NCBI RefSeq assembly: GCF_958979055.1 | Contig: NC_084886.1 | Coordinates: 47,199,154-47,263,153 of the forward strand | DNA length: 64,000 bases | Direction of reading: 5' to 3' | From: Alnus glutinosa | Taxonomy: Eukaryota > Streptophyta > Magnoliopsida > Fagales > Betulaceae | Shown here: positions 30,554-42,394 of the stretch, in pieces | How positions within the stretch are numbered: the first letter of the stretch is position 1 | How the letters are laid out: the number at the start of each line of letters is the position of its first letter | The notes under the pieces: model-generated | The model's database searches: none | Told to the model about the DNA's origin: nothing | The model's input: the letters and a program-made list of their open reading frames with translations, nothing else | Translations under genes and position numbers: made by a program

Positions 30554-33500
30554 CTATTGTTCATCCACTCCTGCGGCTGCTGCAGGTTGCTCGGTGGATT
30601 TGTCAGCAGCCACAGGGGCTTTCTTACTACCAGGTCCTACAGAAACTTTAACCATTGCCGGTCTCAAAAGCCGGTCCCCAAGCAGAAACCCACGGCAGAA
30701 TTCTTGAGTTACAATCCCTTCCTGAAACTCTTGAGACTCCTCACGCGCAATGGCTTCATGCAGCTATAACAAAAAAAAAAAATGGAAGCCAACAGATGAA
30801 GTTAGATGGCATGGAAAGGTTTATCAAGTTGCATATCAATTCAGATTATAGTGACTAACACTGCATATTACAAGCTCAGTTACTACACGATAGTCATCCT
30901 TGGCAACTACACATTTTATTTTATGTTTCATGATTTGGGACACCTCCTTGTCTAAGAGGGGTAAACTTCCCATACGACAAGAGAATTAAACCCTAAACAA
31001 TAAGAGGCTGATATGACTTTCCCATGCATAAAGATGAAAAGGATGTCCTACTTTCTTTTTTTCTTTTTTTTAATGAATAAGGAAGGTGTCCGCGCCAATG
31101 CCAAACAATTGATGCAGCTATTAGATGGTTTATATTGTTTAATTAAAGTCGAACAGTTGATGTAATTATGTGACTATGAACGTATGAAGTATGTTTATGT
31201 TTACAGCTCTGGTATAAATATTGTCTATGTGATGTTATAGATAAAGAAAGAAAACAAAAATTATAGCATTTTTTGCTGCAAGTTTAATGTCAGGGATTAA
31301 TAGTAATGCCTCAAGGTATTTATAAATGAGTAATGTTACACACACTCCCACTTCTCCACACTCATTTCTCCACACCCTTAGGTGGCTTTAAAACTACCAT
31401 TGGATTAAAATCCAATGAAGATCCATATCAAAGCTAATTGTGGTTTTAAAAGTCACCTAAGGGGGTGGAGAAATGGGTGTAGAAAAATGAGAGTGTGTGT
31501 AGCATTACTCTTTATAAATGCCTAAATACTAGGGGGAGTTACAGATGAACTGCCTAACAGATGAATTTCCCGGGGAATTATTACAAGATAACAGTACCTC
31601 TTCACATTTGAGTAAGGGGAGGTCCTGGGTTTGACACGGGAGGGAAGGGATTTGAGAGTGGGAAGGCAACCCCTCATTTTATAGACTTCTCTTGTAGTTC
31701 GATGAAAAGGACTGTACTAGGAATTTAATCAAACTACAGGACCCTAAGAATCCAATCAAAAGTGAATAAATCCCCAAGTGGTAAACAGTTAGAAACCAGC
31801 AACTCGCATAATCTCTCTTAGCCAGACCAGAGTACTCCTGCCTTATGGATGGAGTTGCATTATTCAATTGACATAGGAACTAAAACCTCACAACAAAAGT
31901 AATTAGCAAACAGGCATTATTGAACCTTTCTTCTCTATTTTGTCACTCAAGACCTCAATCTTCTGGTTGAAATTTTGATACCTAATTCCCAAAAACACAT
32001 TTTCTATGCAAGATCTTTCCACCTCTCTCATGAGATTGACAATAAAATCCTAAGATTTAGCCTCACTTTTGTGAAGGGCCCATACAAGATTTGCATCTCA
32101 GGTTCCTGGATGTGTAACAGAAATGAACATCAAAATCTCTTATCCTTACATACTTTAGAATGGTTCACAAGCATGAACAAGCAAGCAAGAAAAAAGACAA
32201 TATAAATACTAACAGAAAACACAACTGGTACATGTATCAAAAGCTTTCCACTTACCGAGGGATCAAAAGGCTTTCCTATTGTTGCTACAGCAGCCACACG
32301 CAAGCTCCTCATTATCTCCACGAATTGCTTGTATATACCTTGATAACTTGCATCAATATTTTTTTCCTTTTCTGTTTCTGGTTTAAGTTGTTGCTTGGCT
32401 CTCTCAAAATTATCCACCATAGGCAAAAGACTCTCAATTACATCTCCTTGGGCATCAGACCTTATAGTATGTCTCTCCTTCTCTGCTCTTTTCCTATAAT
32501 TATCAAAATCTGCTTGTAAGCGGATATATTTCTCTTTTCCAGAAGTCATTTCCATTGATAAAGCAGATACTTTCTGGGCCAATTCATTCTTCTCATTTTC
32601 TATTATGTGTATCCTGGCCTCAACATCAGATACAGTCTTTTCATCTCCAGCAAGAATAGCTTCCTTGTAAACTTCAATGAGGATCTTTAAATTGGATTGA
32701 TGTTGTTGATCTGCTTCATTTTCTGCTGTTTTTAAATCATTTTGACTAGCCTCCTCTACACCATTTGTCTAGGTAAAAGAAAATTAAGAAGAAAACAAAA
32801 TTGTCTATGAATTATGTCGGTAGAATAATTAAGTTAAAATTGCAATTTAAATTCATGCCCGCTGCTAAATGAAAATGAGACTTCCAATGGATATTTACGC
32901 TCGTACTGTTGTATTTAGTATCAATAGGAAGTGAGAAAAAAGCATGGATGATATACTAAAAAAAAATTACCCATATTCAAAATAAAAAAAGAGCAAAATT
33001 AAAAGGAAAAAAAATGAATATTCAATATATCAAAATTAGGATTTCATAATCATATGGAACCAACCCAAAACATAAGCTCTTGGGTGGTGGGAGGGACATG
33101 TAAATGCATGTAAAATTGGGAATACAATTAAGGAGATGAGTGATATATTGACTAAAGCATACCAACTACCTGTACTGGATATCATGGCATTCTGCATTCT
33201 TAATTTTGAAATTTTACATTTGCCCTTTCCTTTCTCTAACTAGAGGAATTTTATTTACTCTACATTATCAGTAAATATTATGCCATCAAAGCTATATAGG
33301 AAGATCAAAAAAATATATCGCAAACCTCAACTCATTTTTTATCAAAATGCTCACATTGGCCCAACTCCCCCTCGTGTGCATCCTTTACAAATCCAAAAGT
33401 GTCACACATACAAAAGTTGCCCTAATTGTGGGCCACATAACGCAACTACCAAACCAGATGTGCCAAATACCAAAACACTCATATCAACGGAAGCTAACCA

Positions 33501-36500
33501 TAGCTCTGATACCAATTATTAGGGAGAGAAAACGCCTTGGGAGTTCACCAATAGTGCATTAATACATTAATATACATATTTGGACACCACTATAACCCAA
33601 ACGCCTAAGCTAATGGGCTTGGGTTCACTTCAGTACATTAACTACTCACTTTCTTTATATTTTCTCAATGTGGGACACAACACTCACAACTTACTTTCCT
33701 TTGGATCGTCTGCGCCTGTGGATATAGACTTGTTAAGTCAAACGTCAAACCACGTAAATCTGGTGTCTTGTGTGATTGGGTTATTTTATTCCGATTTCTT
33801 TTCCGCTTCTTTGGTGATCCTAAATTAATTTGTATCGCAACAAGAATAATAATATTAGAGGAAAATGGGGAAATTTTTCCAAATTTGATAGGTTTGAGGT
33901 AGGAGTTGGCTACCGAAATTGATTTTGACAAGAGGCATATTCCTGAGTTTTGCCACTTTGCAAGGAAAGAGATGCATTATGGAGTGGTCATATTGTAGTT
34001 TTCACTAGAATCTGAGACTTATTAGAGTGGTGCAAGATTGAGAACTTAAATCCTTGGTTTGCTTTCTTGAAGAAGTATACTCTACCAGGATGGTCAAGTG
34101 GGTGAGGACAAATGATTTGGATTCCTGCTAGAAGAAATAGAGTTTTGAGGTCAAAAGTAACTGTCAGGCTCTAGGGTTGGAGGGCAACATAGTTTTTTCT
34201 TAGATATCCATTTGTCATATATACAGCTCTAACAATAGTGGCATTTTTCACTTGAATAGCTGCATTGGGGAAGATTTTTACAACAGATAATTTGAGAAAG
34301 CATGGAATAGATATTGCAGATTGGTGTTGCATGTGTAAAATCAAACAAGGAATCGGTGAGTCAATTATATTTTCATTGAAAAAACCTCTAGGAAATGTGG
34401 ACTCTTGTATTTTGTTTATATGGGATTAGGTGAGCCATGCCAGATCGATGGTCAAACTATTGGCATGGCTTCTAGGTGGATAACGCAGTGTTGAAAGTTG
34501 GACAGTAATTCCTTTGGGTATGATGTGGTGCGTTTTGAGAGAAATGAATGCAGACACTCTTTTTTTTTTTTTGATAAGTAATGATAGTTTTATTGAAAGC
34601 GTAAGGCGCCCCTACGTACACTAGAAGTATACAACAGGAAACACCTAACTAGAAAGCGAAAAAGAAGCAAGAAATTCAGCAAAGCTGATAGATAAAGGGT
34701 ACAAATAAGCCATTGACCAGACATACAAGGTATGGAGAAACAACTCTAGCACCTCCTCTAGGGAGCTATCTAGATTCTCAAAACACCTAAGGTTTCTTTC
34801 TCTCCAAATACTCCAAAAAAGGCAAATAGGCACCATCTTCCAAGAAGTAGCGCTCCCAGATCTCCCAGACTTTCACCAACAAGCAACTAAGTCAAGCACA
34901 CTCCTAGGCATGACCCACGAAATACCAAAGCGGGAGAAAATGTTGTTCCATAGAGCTGAGGCCAGATCGCAATGCAGAAGAATATGGTCCACTGATTCCC
35001 CATCCCGCTTGCAAAGACAGCATCTATCCACAATAATTATGTTCCTCTTCCTAAGATTGTCCAAGGTAAGAATTCTGCCTAGAGCTGCAGACCAAGTGAA
35101 GAAAGCTGCCCTCGGGGGAGCCTGAGACCGCCACACACACTTCCATGGGAACCGAGTACCTCCAACACACATCATAGAACCAAAATATGACTTCACCCTG
35201 AACACACCTTTCTTGGACGGGACCCATTTAAGACAATCTGCCTCTCAAAATTCACCTTGGTAGAGCCCAGCACCTGGAAGAAAGAGGCAAAAACATCGAC
35301 TTCCCAATCATAAGCCTCTCTAATAAAGCTCACGTTCCATTGAATGGACCCGCCCAAACTCTCCAAATTATCAGCCACTGACGCATCCTTCACCCGAGCA
35401 ATGCCAAAGAGATCAGGAAACACTTCTTTCATAATCGAATCTCCACACCACAAATCATGCCAAAATCTAATCCTGCTCCCATCCCCCACCTCCAATCTAA
35501 GGAATTTGGAGAAATTCTCCCAACCTTTCCTTATAAACTTCTACAACCCTACTCCAAACGCCCCAGTAACCTCTCGGGAGCACCACCCACCCCACAAACT
35601 TCCATACTTGGAGTCCACCGCGACTCTCCACCAAGCATCTCTATCCATGCCAAATCGCCATAACCATTTACCTAGCAATGCGCGATTGAACTGAACCAAC
35701 TTCCTAATGCCAAGCCCCCCATTCGAAATTGGAGTACAAACCTTCTCCCAACTCACCAAATGGTATTTAAAATCTTCACCCATTCCACCCCAAAGAAAAT
35801 CGCGTTGCAACTTCTCAATGCGAGAAGCAACACTCACCGGTATAAGGAACAGAGACATGTAGTACGTAGGTAAGTTAGAGAGCGTACTCTTGATAAGGGT
35901 CACTCTCCCTCCCTTAGAGAGGTATAACCTTTTCCAACTAGCCAACCGTGTTTCAACCTTCTCAATAACTCCATCCCAAATACGAGTAGACTTGTAAGGA
36001 GCCCCCAATGGAAGACCCAGATACATCACAGGCAAATAAGCAACTTCACACTCTAAAATGTCGGCTAACCTTCCCACATTAGCGACATTCCCCACTGGAA
36101 TAATGCTGGATTTGGCCAAGTTAACCTTAAGACCCAATACAGCCTCAAATAAGAGCAAGAGACTTCGCAAAGACTGAATCTTGGAGGATCTAGCATCACA
36201 GAAAATCAATGTGTCATCAGCGAACAAAAGGTGGGAAAAAGAAGCATCGCCCACTCTGAAACCATCCAACACACCCCCACTCACTGCCGCAGTAATCATA
36301 CGACTCAGCGCCTCCATAACAAACACAAACAAAAGGGGAGACAAAGGGTCTCCTTGCCTTAGGCCTCGGGAGCTGCTGAAAAAGCCGTATGGTGAGCCAT
36401 TAACTAGCACCGAAAACTTTGCAGAAGAAATGCACCGAGCTATCCACGAACACCATTTTCCCCCAAAGCCGCATCTCCTCAACATATACAACAGAAAATC

Positions 36501-39500
36501 CCAATTAACGTGATCATAAGCTTTTTCTAAATCCATTTTGCAAACGACTCCCGGCTCCCTTGATTTAATACGACTATCAAGGCATTCATTCGCAATAAGG
36601 ATTGGATCAAGAATCTGCCTCCCTTTGATGAAAGCACTATGGGATTTGGAGATAACCTTGCCCATAACCGTCTTCAATCTGTTGGCCAAGACTTTAGCAA
36701 TAATCTTGTAGATATCTCCTACAAGGCTTATGGGCCGGAAATCTTTGAGAGACAAAGCTCCTGGAGTCTTAGGAATAAGAGAAATAAAAGAAGCGTTCAA
36801 ACTCTTCTCAAAATCTTCTCTAGCATGAAACTCAGAAAAAACCTCCATGATGTCCAAGCGCACCACCTCCCAACAATCTTGGAAAAAAGCCATAGTGAAG
36901 CCATCCGGACCCGGCGCTTTGTCGCCATTAAAAGCAAACACTACCTTTCTAACTTCCTCCTCCTCAAAGTCTCTCTCCAACCACCTTGCTTCAGACTCTA
37001 AAATGGCATCAAAGGAAAGATCATCCAACCGAGGCCTCCAACTGTGCTTCTCAAAGAAAAGATCTTGATAGAACTGAACCACATGCTCCCCTATCTCTGC
37101 CGGATTAGAAGAAATGGAATCTCCAATCAATAAGGAATCAATAGAGTTATACGTTCTGTTTGAATTGGCTATAGAATGGAAGAATTTTGTGCATTTATCT
37201 CCTTCTTTCAACCACGTCACCCTGGACTTTTGCCTCCGGCAGACCTCCTCCATCAGTGAGCATCTCTCTAACTCACTGACAACCTCCAGCTTCTTTTGAA
37301 TTTCCCCCTCAACCAAAGCCCTACTGTCTTCCACTGTATCAATCGCCTGAATCTCCTCAAGAAGCTTTCTCTTGTTCCTCTCCACATTACCAAAGGCCTC
37401 TACATTCCACGTCTTCAAATTAGATTTGAGGGCCTTTAGTTTACATGCAAGCACAAAGCTAGGAGAGCCATGAAAAGAGAATGAGTCCCACCATTGTTTC
37501 ACCAACCCCACAAAACCATCCACCTTGAGCCACATATTCTCAAACTTGAACGGCCTACTTCTTGCAGAAGAATGAGCACAATCGAGGAGAATGGGAAAGT
37601 GGTCAGAGAAAAGGCGGGGAAGCCTCTTCTGAGACGCCTCAGGAAACCTTTCTTCCCAATCAGGAGAGACAAGAAAACGATCAATTCTGGACCAAACAGG
37701 AGGATCACATGAGATCGACCACGTATAAGAACCTCCAACGAGCGAAAAATCCATAAGACCCTGGTCAGAGATAAAATCACAAAAGTCCCTCATGGCAAAC
37801 ACACTACCATCTCCAGATCTTTCGCTAGGGAACCTAGTAATATTGAAATCTCCCCCTATACACCAAGGCAAACTCCACCAACTCATAATCCCAGCCAGCT
37901 CATCCCAAAGACCCCTCCGATCAACCCTGCAATTCGAACCATACACGCCCACAAAACCCCACTCAAAGTGATCATCAACATTCCTGAAAAAAACTGCAAG
38001 TGTGAAACTCCCCACGCACACATCCACCTTTTCCACCACCCTCTTATCCCACAAGATAAGGATACCCCCTGAAGCCCCACTAGCATCCAAACAACACCAA
38101 TCCACATAATTACACCCCCAAAGACTACGCACAAATTTCCTAGAAGGATCCTTAACTTTTGTTTCTTGGAGGCAAATAAGATCCACCTTCCAATCTCTGA
38201 GCAAATTGCAAATCCTTAAGCGTTTACGCCTATTATTCAGCCCCCTTACGTTCCAAGAAAGAATCTTCGGCTTCATGGCACTACTACTAGCCCCCTTGCC
38301 CTCCTCTTACCGCTACTCAATCCGGAACCTTTGGCATCATAGTTAATAGAGCTCTCCAAATTCTTAATCTCCCTCTTACCCTTCGTGCGTCCTTTACCCA
38401 AGCGACGCTCCTCTTTTCTCTCCTCTTCTATACAAGTCAGAAAAGCTAACAATTGCAATTTATGCCCCACGAACGTCATCCCAACAATGGGATAAATCTC
38501 GTTAGCACTCTGCATCACCCAGTCCGAGTACCCCAAGCCACCCAAGTCTAGAGAGTAGGCATTGAGAGGAGAACCCACATCAACAGCCCCTCCCCCCTCC
38601 TTGAACTCCACCAAACCAGCATCCCCGGGAGTAATGCTTCTTGAGGCCTCACCCAACAATCCAACCTGCAGACCAGAGGACACTGAGTCCACCACTGGCC
38701 CCCCCATCCACTCACAACCTTCCCCTCCAGCACTACCAAAGCATGGAACAATCTCCATATCCACCGTTTGATGCCCAAACACATTCCTTGTCAACTCCCG
38801 AGGCACACTCAGCATATCCACACTTCTCAACTGCGAAAGTGCCGAGTCCTTCACCCTCACTAGACCATCCTCTAAACACAAGACAGGGATATCACTACAA
38901 TTCAACTGCTCCTGTTTTCTAAGCAGAAGCTTTTGTTTTCTAAGATATCTCTATGATTGGACGGCAGCTATTAGTTAACTCTCCTTTTCGAACTTGAAGA
39001 AATTCTTAGATCTCTTGAATTTTAGATATTAGTTTTTGCTTTTGGGTGTTCCCTAAACCCTAAACACTGTTTAATGACATTTATTATATAAAAATATAAA
39101 TAAATAAACTTTTTATTTATAAGTAAATCAATCTTATTAAATGCGCAAGAGGCCAAGTACACACAGAATATACGAGTACTATTACAAAAAAATAAAAAAT
39201 AAAAAAAAATCGCTCCTACAAAACCTTCACGCATCAGCTTTGGCCAATTGGCCTTAAGTTACCAAACAAGTTAACAGATCTGTATAAAAACTCACACAGG
39301 CTTAATCCAGAAGTAAAAATGATTTTTAACGAAGTTTCGCAATCAAAGAAGTTTGATACCAAGCAATCCTACTAATTTGCTTTGACTTGTAAACATACTT
39401 TGTGCACTCCAAATGTGGATTAAATCCAAAAGTAATCTTACCAGAGTATATAAGCTTTAAGACCATTCAAACAGACAAAAATTGCATACACGGATTCATC

Positions 39501-39912
39501 TCTCACACGGTATGAAAACGACTAACCTATAGAGTTAAAGAATGATAAATCCTCAGCCTCAAATTCTGAATCAGAATAATAACTATAGCATTATATTTGC
39601 TCGAAAAACAACTGGTAACAGAGAGAAATTAACAAGCATTAAGCAAAAAAATAAGGGAAAAGAAAGGCGTACGGTGGGGTCGGAGTCTCCGGCAGAGAGA
39701 TGGGATTCGAAGGAGCGCCTGCAGTTGGCATTGTTGGAGATTGGGGATGGTTTGGCGAGAGGAAGAAACCCTAGAATGGGTTTGCAGAGATGAGGCCCAT
39801 GGCGGTAATGGAGGGGCTGAAAATGGGATAGGGTTTTGGAGGGCTTTGGGGATGAGAAGGAAGCAGAGAGGCGAGGAGACAAGAAGGAGTGGTTAGAGAG
39901 ATAGACAGCCAT
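30554..39912 (-). CDS. GrpE nucleotide-exchange factor, chloroplast type, three exons
   Basis: Minus-strand exons are 39912-39673 (80 codons), 32768-32256 (171 codons) and 30763-30554 (69 codons plus stop). All junctions are phase 0 with GT/AG borders. The product is 320 aa, close to the roughly 325 aa I recall for Arabidopsis CGE1. Exon 1 is a Ser/Pro/His-rich transit peptide (MAVYLSNHSFLSPRLSASFS). Exon 2 holds the long helix (NLKILIEVYKEAILAGDEKT) and the GrpE core (ADFDNYRKRAEKER, SLLPMVDNFERA). Exon 3 has the beta domain (EGIVTQEFCRGFLLGDRLLR, PAMVKVS) and an Ala/Pro tail. GrpE releases ADP from Hsp70. The 6.9-kb intron 1 is filled with nested LINEs and an LTR remnant; intron 2 has a MITE. 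That exon 1 belongs to this gene is inferred from phase, strand and content. Confidence 0.85.
31319..31519. mobile_element. 183-bp MITE with 9-bp target duplication
   Basis: The element, 31328-31510, starts GAGTAATGTTACACACACTC and ends with the near inverse (GAGTGTGTGTAGCATTACTC). TTTATAAAT flanks it on both sides (31319-31327 and 31511-31519). A 9-bp duplication is typical of Mutator-like elements. The whole element folds into one hairpin. It lies in GrpE intron 2. Confidence 0.88.
33270..33720 (-). mobile_element. Remnant of a tRNA-Met-primed LTR element
   Basis: GCTCTGATACCA at 33503-33514 is the complement of the standard initiator-Met primer site, so an LTR should begin to its right on the minus strand. 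The adjoining sequence (to about 33720) has the short-LTR look of a TRIM or small copia-like element. No coding frame survives, and the boundaries are guesses. Confidence 0.45.
33950..34559 (+). pseudogene. Decayed LINE fragment, 5' part of an interrupted copy
   Basis: Broken frames match the end of LINE ORF2. They include a zinc-ribbon region (at about 34270-34350: ALGKIFTTDNLRKHG, then ADWCCMCK in frame) and the following WLLGG and IPLGMMWC segments. At 34559 it is interrupted by the poly(T) end of the opposite-strand LINE and appears to resume near 38926. Confidence 0.7.
34560..38925 (-). mobile_element. Near-full-length LINE (L1 type), nested, in GrpE intron 1
   Basis: On the minus strand: the tail of an ORF1-like region (38905-38273), then ORF2 starting MKPKILSWNVRGLN at 38276. 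The endonuclease (LICLQETKV, GGDFN, SDHFPILL) and reverse transcriptase (KAPGPDGFTMAFFQ, SFISLIPKT, GLRQGDPLSPLLF, LLFADDTLIF) are intact over 911 codons. A nonsense codon at 35541 follows (W to stop by context). The frame then continues through FEVGDGSRIRFWHD-like sequence to a frameshift near 35200, the zinc ribbon (DRCCLCKRDGESVDHILLHC) and a C-terminal block to about 34645. It ends TTACTTATC plus poly(A) at 34580-34560. It is inactive but fairly young compared with the neighbouring fragments. Confidence 0.92.
35541..38276 (-). pseudogene. LINE ORF2: endonuclease and reverse transcriptase, prematurely stopped
   Basis: A 911-codon frame encodes the N-terminal endonuclease (about residues 1-230) and the reverse transcriptase (about 450-760, with the FADD active site near 690). 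A TAG at 35541 cuts off the C-terminal third, including the zinc ribbon, which remains in later broken frames. The long open frame shows decay has only begun. Confidence 0.9.
38926..39040 (+). pseudogene. Decayed LINE fragment, 3' part of the interrupted copy
   Basis: The plus strand reads LRYLYDWTAAISSFSFSNLKEFLDLLNF-like sequence (two pieces: LYDWTAAI and NLKEFLDLL). This matches the ORF2 C-terminus of the nested LINE (LYVWSMAYLYPLSI, FAEFLASFS). It is the likely continuation of the fragment ending at 34559. Confidence 0.6.
39098..39190 (-). mobile_element. Short LINE tail fragment
   Basis: Minus-strand sequence ends TTACTTATAAATAAAAAG and upstream resembles other LINE 3' ends here (GTGTACTTGGCCTCTTGCGC). 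It is a diverged, strongly 5'-truncated copy in GrpE intron 1. Confidence 0.55.
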
Positions 39913-42394
39913 TAACAGTTTCTTATTTGCAGTAAGTGTAAGACAGAAATGAGCTTGCGTTTCTACACGTTATTTGTAAGGGTGAGCTTGCGGCGGGTTT
40001 CCGTTGTACGAGTGGATTTGGGTCTTCGTTTCCATTTTCTTTCTTTCTTTCTTATCAATCCCTTTTTTATTTCCAGAAACTTCATTTTCATAGACAATCA
40101 TCGATTACCCTATTGGAAAATAGTAAAGCCCAAGTCTCCTTTTTTTTTCTTTTTCTTTTTTGGTTATTATCAGGATATGCAAAATGCAAGTGAAGTGGGT
40201 TCATGGACTTTCTAGTTTCTTCTCAAGAACTCGCGATTTGGGACCTTTTTGTTTTTGTTCTATTTTTCTAACTACACTTAACATTTTTTTTTCTTCCATC
40301 TATTACCTAATTTATAAACTCCTCTCAATCTTTTTAATTTGGTTAAAAAAAAAAACGCAGGCCTTACACACCCATCATCTCCCATGGATAAGCCCATGTA
40401 GTCGGGGACGGAGCCACTTTAAGACTTTGGGGCCAAGTGTTTCCAAAAAAGAAAATTAAAATTTTACCTTTAAAATTATATTTTCTTTTAGTTTTGGCCC
40501 TCTCAAATTTTTTTTTCAATTTGGGCCCCCCCTAATTTGAAAAGGCTGGCTTCACCCCTGCATGTTCCAAAAAAAAAAATCTAAAAAAAAAAATTAAAAT
40601 TTTACCCCAAAAATTTTATTTTCTTTTAGTTTTGGCCCTCCAATTTTTTTTTTCAATTTAGCCCCCCCCCCAATTTGCAAAAGCTGACTTCACCTCTGTA
40701 TGTGGTCTGAGTTCCACTCCATTTGAGATGATGAGCGTGTAAGGAGTAGTTTTGTAACATTCTCCTTTGATTAATATACCCTACCAATCCACTAGTGGGC
40801 TTGTAGTATTTCATATATCGTGTAATTATCACATACATTTTTAATAGAGTATACATTTTGAACATATGCATGTGAAAATCACATGCGTTTAGGACACGTG
40901 TTGCATGTGATTCTCACATGTATTTTTTAGACAACATCGTACATTTTGAACACATGTCAATTTAATAAACCGTGTTGATGAAAATTCCTCCAACCTAGTT
41001 TAGAGAAAAAATCTGTTCTTTATTTTCTTTAAAAAAAAAAATAAAAAAAAAATCTTAAAAAAGCCAGTCATTAGACCAAGTTGTTGAATCGCATGTTTAA
41101 TCTAGACTGATCTCAATTTTTAGTGTAGTTTAATGTTAATTTTAAACAAAATTAAATTAGTAACATGATCCAATTCTGGTTGCTCATTCTCCATGCTGAG
41201 GTTCTGCAAACAGACCAAGGAAAATCAAACATTTTCTTGTTCATATAGTTTGATATGAAATGATATGAAACAAGCTCTACTTGAACTCAATCACCTCTTC
41301 TTAAATTTCAATATGTGTAGCTTAGACAAGAGATCCAATCCTGAATTCATCTTAGAAATCTTTTTTTTTTTTTTCCTGTTCTTTTCTTTTAGGCCTAAAC
41401 TGAGATTAGGGGTTTTGAGAGGGTGAATATAGACTATTCCCAACCTACCTCTGAGAGTCTAATAGGCTTTGATGCAGGGCCAACCAGATGGCTAAGCCAT
41501 TAACGTAGTTGTCTAAAGCCCCTTAATGAACAGAACCCTATAAAGAATAGCATTAAAGACTCCTCACTAATAAAACCCCCTCAAAAGATAATACTAAAAG
41601 ATTCCTAAGAAATTAAATATAGACCCCCAAAAAACAGGATTTCGCAGAACCAAAAAATGGAGCATCTTTAGTAGAGGTAATCCAACGGCATGAATCCCAA
41701 ACCTTCTCAATGCAAGGAACAGATATATCATTAAGTCGACTCCATATTCACTCTGGCCAACTCTTACAAATACATGCAAATGAATGATATATTGTACTTA
41801 TTATCTTCACCATTTACAAAAGCAGTAAACGTTGGTGCCCCGGCACCCATTAACAGGTGCAGTAAGTGTTTAGCTGTTGACAAGTTTGACATCACAATGG
41901 CTTACCTCGGTCTAAATTCAGCAAAAGGTCGGTACACGTCCTCCAGAATAATCCTTCATTTTAGTAAAAGCTTCCATTCCAGAACACGTGAAGTCCAACT
42001 AGTAAACAGCAACTGGAAAGAAAACACATTCCTAAACAATGCAATCAGATCTAATTCTAGATGCATTGTCATGATATATATTGCTTAATGAAATGATCTT
42101 CCCATGACAGCAATGTGAATTAGTCTTGACGGTTTTTTGTCAAGGAAACTAGAATAGGCGTTAATCCCTAGCCATTCACAACCAAATAACCCCAAATTAA
42201 GAAAAATACCGTAATTTGAAACATCACATAACATCTGACATTGACATCAGCACTTGATTTAGACATCAGAAACCAAGCCTGAAATAGTTTCAAGTTTCCA
42301 ACATGAAAAACTAAAACAAACCAGCCTAACAAAGAAACTACTGCAAGGGTCAGATACTGTAATCAGCTTCCTGCCTGCCTGTCTGCCTTAAGTA
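39913..42394. other. Intergenic DNA between GrpE and ARF17
   Basis: AT-rich DNA holding the GrpE promoter and the ARF17 3' flank. A duplicated repeat lies at about 40395-40695: the words TTTTGGCCCTC, AATTTGGGCCCCCC and GGCTGGCTTCACCCCTGC each occur twice in similar form, around 40400-40560 and 40565-40700. No convincing ORF. Confidence 0.5.

Noticed and set aside
36181..38922. Several plus-strand ORFs of 60-120 codons
   Set aside because: All are antisense to the LINE ORF2 and ORF1-like region.
39949..40215. 88-codon ORF just upstream of GrpE on the other strand
   Set aside because: The translation is Phe/Leu low-complexity from T-rich DNA; no family features.
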